Assembly (NCBI GenBank): GCA_003558195.1
Contig: PWMM01000050.1
Span: 1-7,146 of the forward strand
Length of the DNA: 7,146 bases
Reading direction: 5' to 3'
From: Syntrophomonadaceae bacterium
Lineage (GTDB): Bacteria; Bacillota; Dethiobacteria; DTU022
Below are positions 5,998 to 7,146 of the stretch, one piece after another. How positions within the stretch are numbered: position 1 is the first letter of the stretch; every line of letters starts with the position of its first letter. The notes under the pieces are model-generated. The model saw only the letters and a program-made list of their open reading frames with translations. It searched no databases and was not told where the DNA came from. Made by a program: the position numbers and the translations under genes.

Positions 5998-6861
5998 TTG
6001 AATACTTTTGGCAAAATAGTTAGAGCATTGCGTAAAAATAGCCTAGATGAACAGGGGAAACCCTGGAACAGGGCTGCGTTAGCCCGGGCAGTTCATTTAA
6101 GTGAGGACCAGCTGGGCAGGCTGGAAAGAGGTGAGAGAAAAAACATTGACAGGCAAACATTGAACTTGCTGGCGGACTCATTCAACCTTACCAGCCAGGA
6201 GAGAAAAGAATTTTTCTATGCTGCCCTGGGGTTACAAGACAAGGAAATCTTCAACCAGGAAGAGCCAGAATCCCATTTGAAAAACCTGCTGGTTCAGGTT
6301 GAACAACAATATTTTCCGGCTTTAGTATTAGATGTTTACCTAGATGTTGTAGCCACTAACAAGGCGTTGCTTGATCTTTATCAGATTAAGAACGATCTAA
6401 TGGAGACTGACAGGGGAAAAACCGTACCTTTCAATCAGCTTTACACCCTTTATTCATCAAAATCAGATTTAAAAAGGTTAATGGGGTCAGCCTGGAAGAA
6501 TGCTTCGCTGGCAAGCATCTTAGAATTCAGGCGCTCATCACTACGCTACAGGCACACTGAATACTTTTCGAATTTGCTAAGCAAGTTATTCAAATTAAAT
6601 ACTTTTAAAAAGGATTGGTACACAAGCCACCAATACAACGACTACAATGATAATGTTTACAAACGTTTGAGTTATAAACATTGCTGTTTCGGTCTGCTGG
6701 ACTATAAGATTTCAGAAACCAAGATTAACACCACCGCTGGTGAACTAAACCTTATTTTGCACAACCCCAACAACCCTGGTACATATTCCATCTTCGAAGA
6801 ATTGGCCAAATACGGGGGCAATAAAGTTTTAAAGTTTGCCCCCTGGCCAAAAAAACAATAG
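5998..6861 (+). CDS. Xre-family HTH regulator with C-terminal MmyB-like ligand-binding domain
   Basis: A 287-residue cytoplasmic DNA-binding regulator. The N-terminal helix-turn-helix (about 2-80) contains FGKIVRALRKN, WNRAALARAVHLSEDQLGRL and ERGERKNIDRQTLNLLADSF, the standard Xre arrangement. It is followed by RKEFFYAALGL, as in HTH proteins joined to MmyB domains. The C-terminal part (about 95-285) fits the MmyB-like, PAS-fold sensor: FPALVLDVYLDVVATNKALL (106-125), an ILEFRRSSLRYR segment (174-185), KDWYTSHQ (205-212) and TTAGELNLILHNP (246-258). MmyB-type domains are thought to bind small hydrophobic ligands; the ligand here is unknown. The gene directly follows the broken PAS/HD-GYP gene with no visible promoter of its own, suggesting shared transcription from 4924-4951. 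The frame is open upstream to an ATG at 5887, but the HTH begins only after 5998 and the Shine-Dalgarno is at 5980, so that start is rejected. TTG 5998 is preferred; GTG 5983 and ATA 5992 are alternatives. Confidence 0.82.
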   Translation: MNTFGKIVRALRKNSLDEQGKPWNRAALARAVHLSEDQLGRLERGERKNIDRQTLNLLADSFNLTSQERKEFFYAALGLQDKEIFNQEEPESHLKNLLVQVEQQYFPALVLDVYLDVVATNKALLDLYQIKNDLMETDRGKTVPFNQLYTLYSSKSDLKRLMGSAWKNASLASILEFRRSSLRYRHTEYFSNLLSKLFKLNTFKKDWYTSHQYNDYNDNVYKRLSYKHCCFGLLDYKISETKINTTAGELNLILHNPNNPGTYSIFEELAKYGGNKVLKFAPWPKKQ

Positions 6862-6888
6862 CAAAACCACAACAATAACTCACCATCT

Positions 6889-7146
6889 TTAGAATATGGT
6901 TTGCCCGTACAGAAAGCCAATTATAGCAAGGATGGCAGACAGTGAAGAACCCCAGATTAAATCTACGGCAGTAACCGCCTTTGGCCAGCCTTCTAAAGTA
7001 GCCAGATTGCTTAAATCATAAGTAGCATAGCAGATCAGGCCAAAGAAAGCGCCGGTCCAAATTGCGGAAAACCAACTGCCCTGGATTATAGCCGGGTAAA
7101 TTACAAAAAAGATTAAGCCAACTATGTAGAGAAGATAAAAAATTAA
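6889..7146 (-). CDS. DUF2177-family membrane protein, C-terminal part (runs off right edge)
   Basis: The last 85 residues of an integral membrane protein whose start lies beyond the window. Hydrophobic segments are LIFYLLYIVGLIFFVIYPAI, AIWTGAFFGLICYATY, and VDLIWGSSLSAILAIIGFLY. Between the last two is the family's best-conserved stretch, ATYDLSNLATLEGWPKAVTA. This matches the C-terminal half of DUF2177 proteins, small four-helix membrane proteins of unknown function. The stop is TAA at 6889-6891 and the last residues are YGQTIF. It converges on the Xre/MmyB-type regulator with only 27 bp between the stops, and I see no hairpin terminator in that gap. Confidence 0.85.
   Translation of the reverse strand, partial: LIFYLLYIVGLIFFVIYPAIIQGSWFSAIWTGAFFGLICYATYDLSNLATLEGWPKAVTAVDLIWGSSLSAILAIIGFLYGQTIF

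Overview
The window looks like a chromosomal segment from a Gram-positive anaerobe of the Bacillota, most likely a Clostridia or Peptococcaceae-type organism. The evidence is indirect: strong AGGAGG or GGGGG-type Shine-Dalgarno sites before most genes, sigma-A-like promoters, a YlbF-family protein, a baeRF-type release-factor homologue, HD-GYP and MmyB-type regulators, and moderate G+C (about 40% by eye). No species can be named from this sequence.

Positions 1-4200 hold five genes on the minus strand. In transcription order they are a half-length PurL-like (AIR synthase-related) protein, a bacterial archaeo-eukaryotic release factor (baeRF) homologue, a YlbF-family small helical protein, ThiD (HMP/HMP-P kinase), and the N-terminal third of an M20D amidohydrolase that runs off the left edge. 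Gaps are 69-147 bp, each gene has its own ribosome-binding site, and candidate promoters precede the first two, so this is a co-directional array rather than one tight operon. ThiD and the amidohydrolase are small-molecule enzymes. YlbF and baeRF point to RNA turnover and translation or ribosome rescue. The PurL-like protein is an orphan with extra cysteines.

Positions 4201-4977 are a long non-coding stretch between divergent units. They hold the outward promoters, an AT-rich centre, and a possible gene remnant readable only by joining two frames (4395-4614).

Positions 4978-5972 carry a broken signalling gene on the plus strand: two PAS domains behind a good promoter, then an abrupt jump into only the C-terminal half of an HD-GYP c-di-GMP phosphodiesterase domain, in another frame. 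Directly downstream is an intact Xre-type regulator with an MmyB-like sensor domain, whose Shine-Dalgarno sits a few bases after the HD-GYP stop. It was probably co-transcribed with the signalling gene. Finally, a DUF2177-type membrane protein enters from the right on the minus strand and converges on the regulator.

I see no RNA genes, CRISPR array or complete mobile element. The best second-look items are the Cys-rich PurL-like protein, the decayed PAS/HD-GYP gene with its homopolymer tract, and two genes whose Shine-Dalgarno spacing points at non-canonical start codons.
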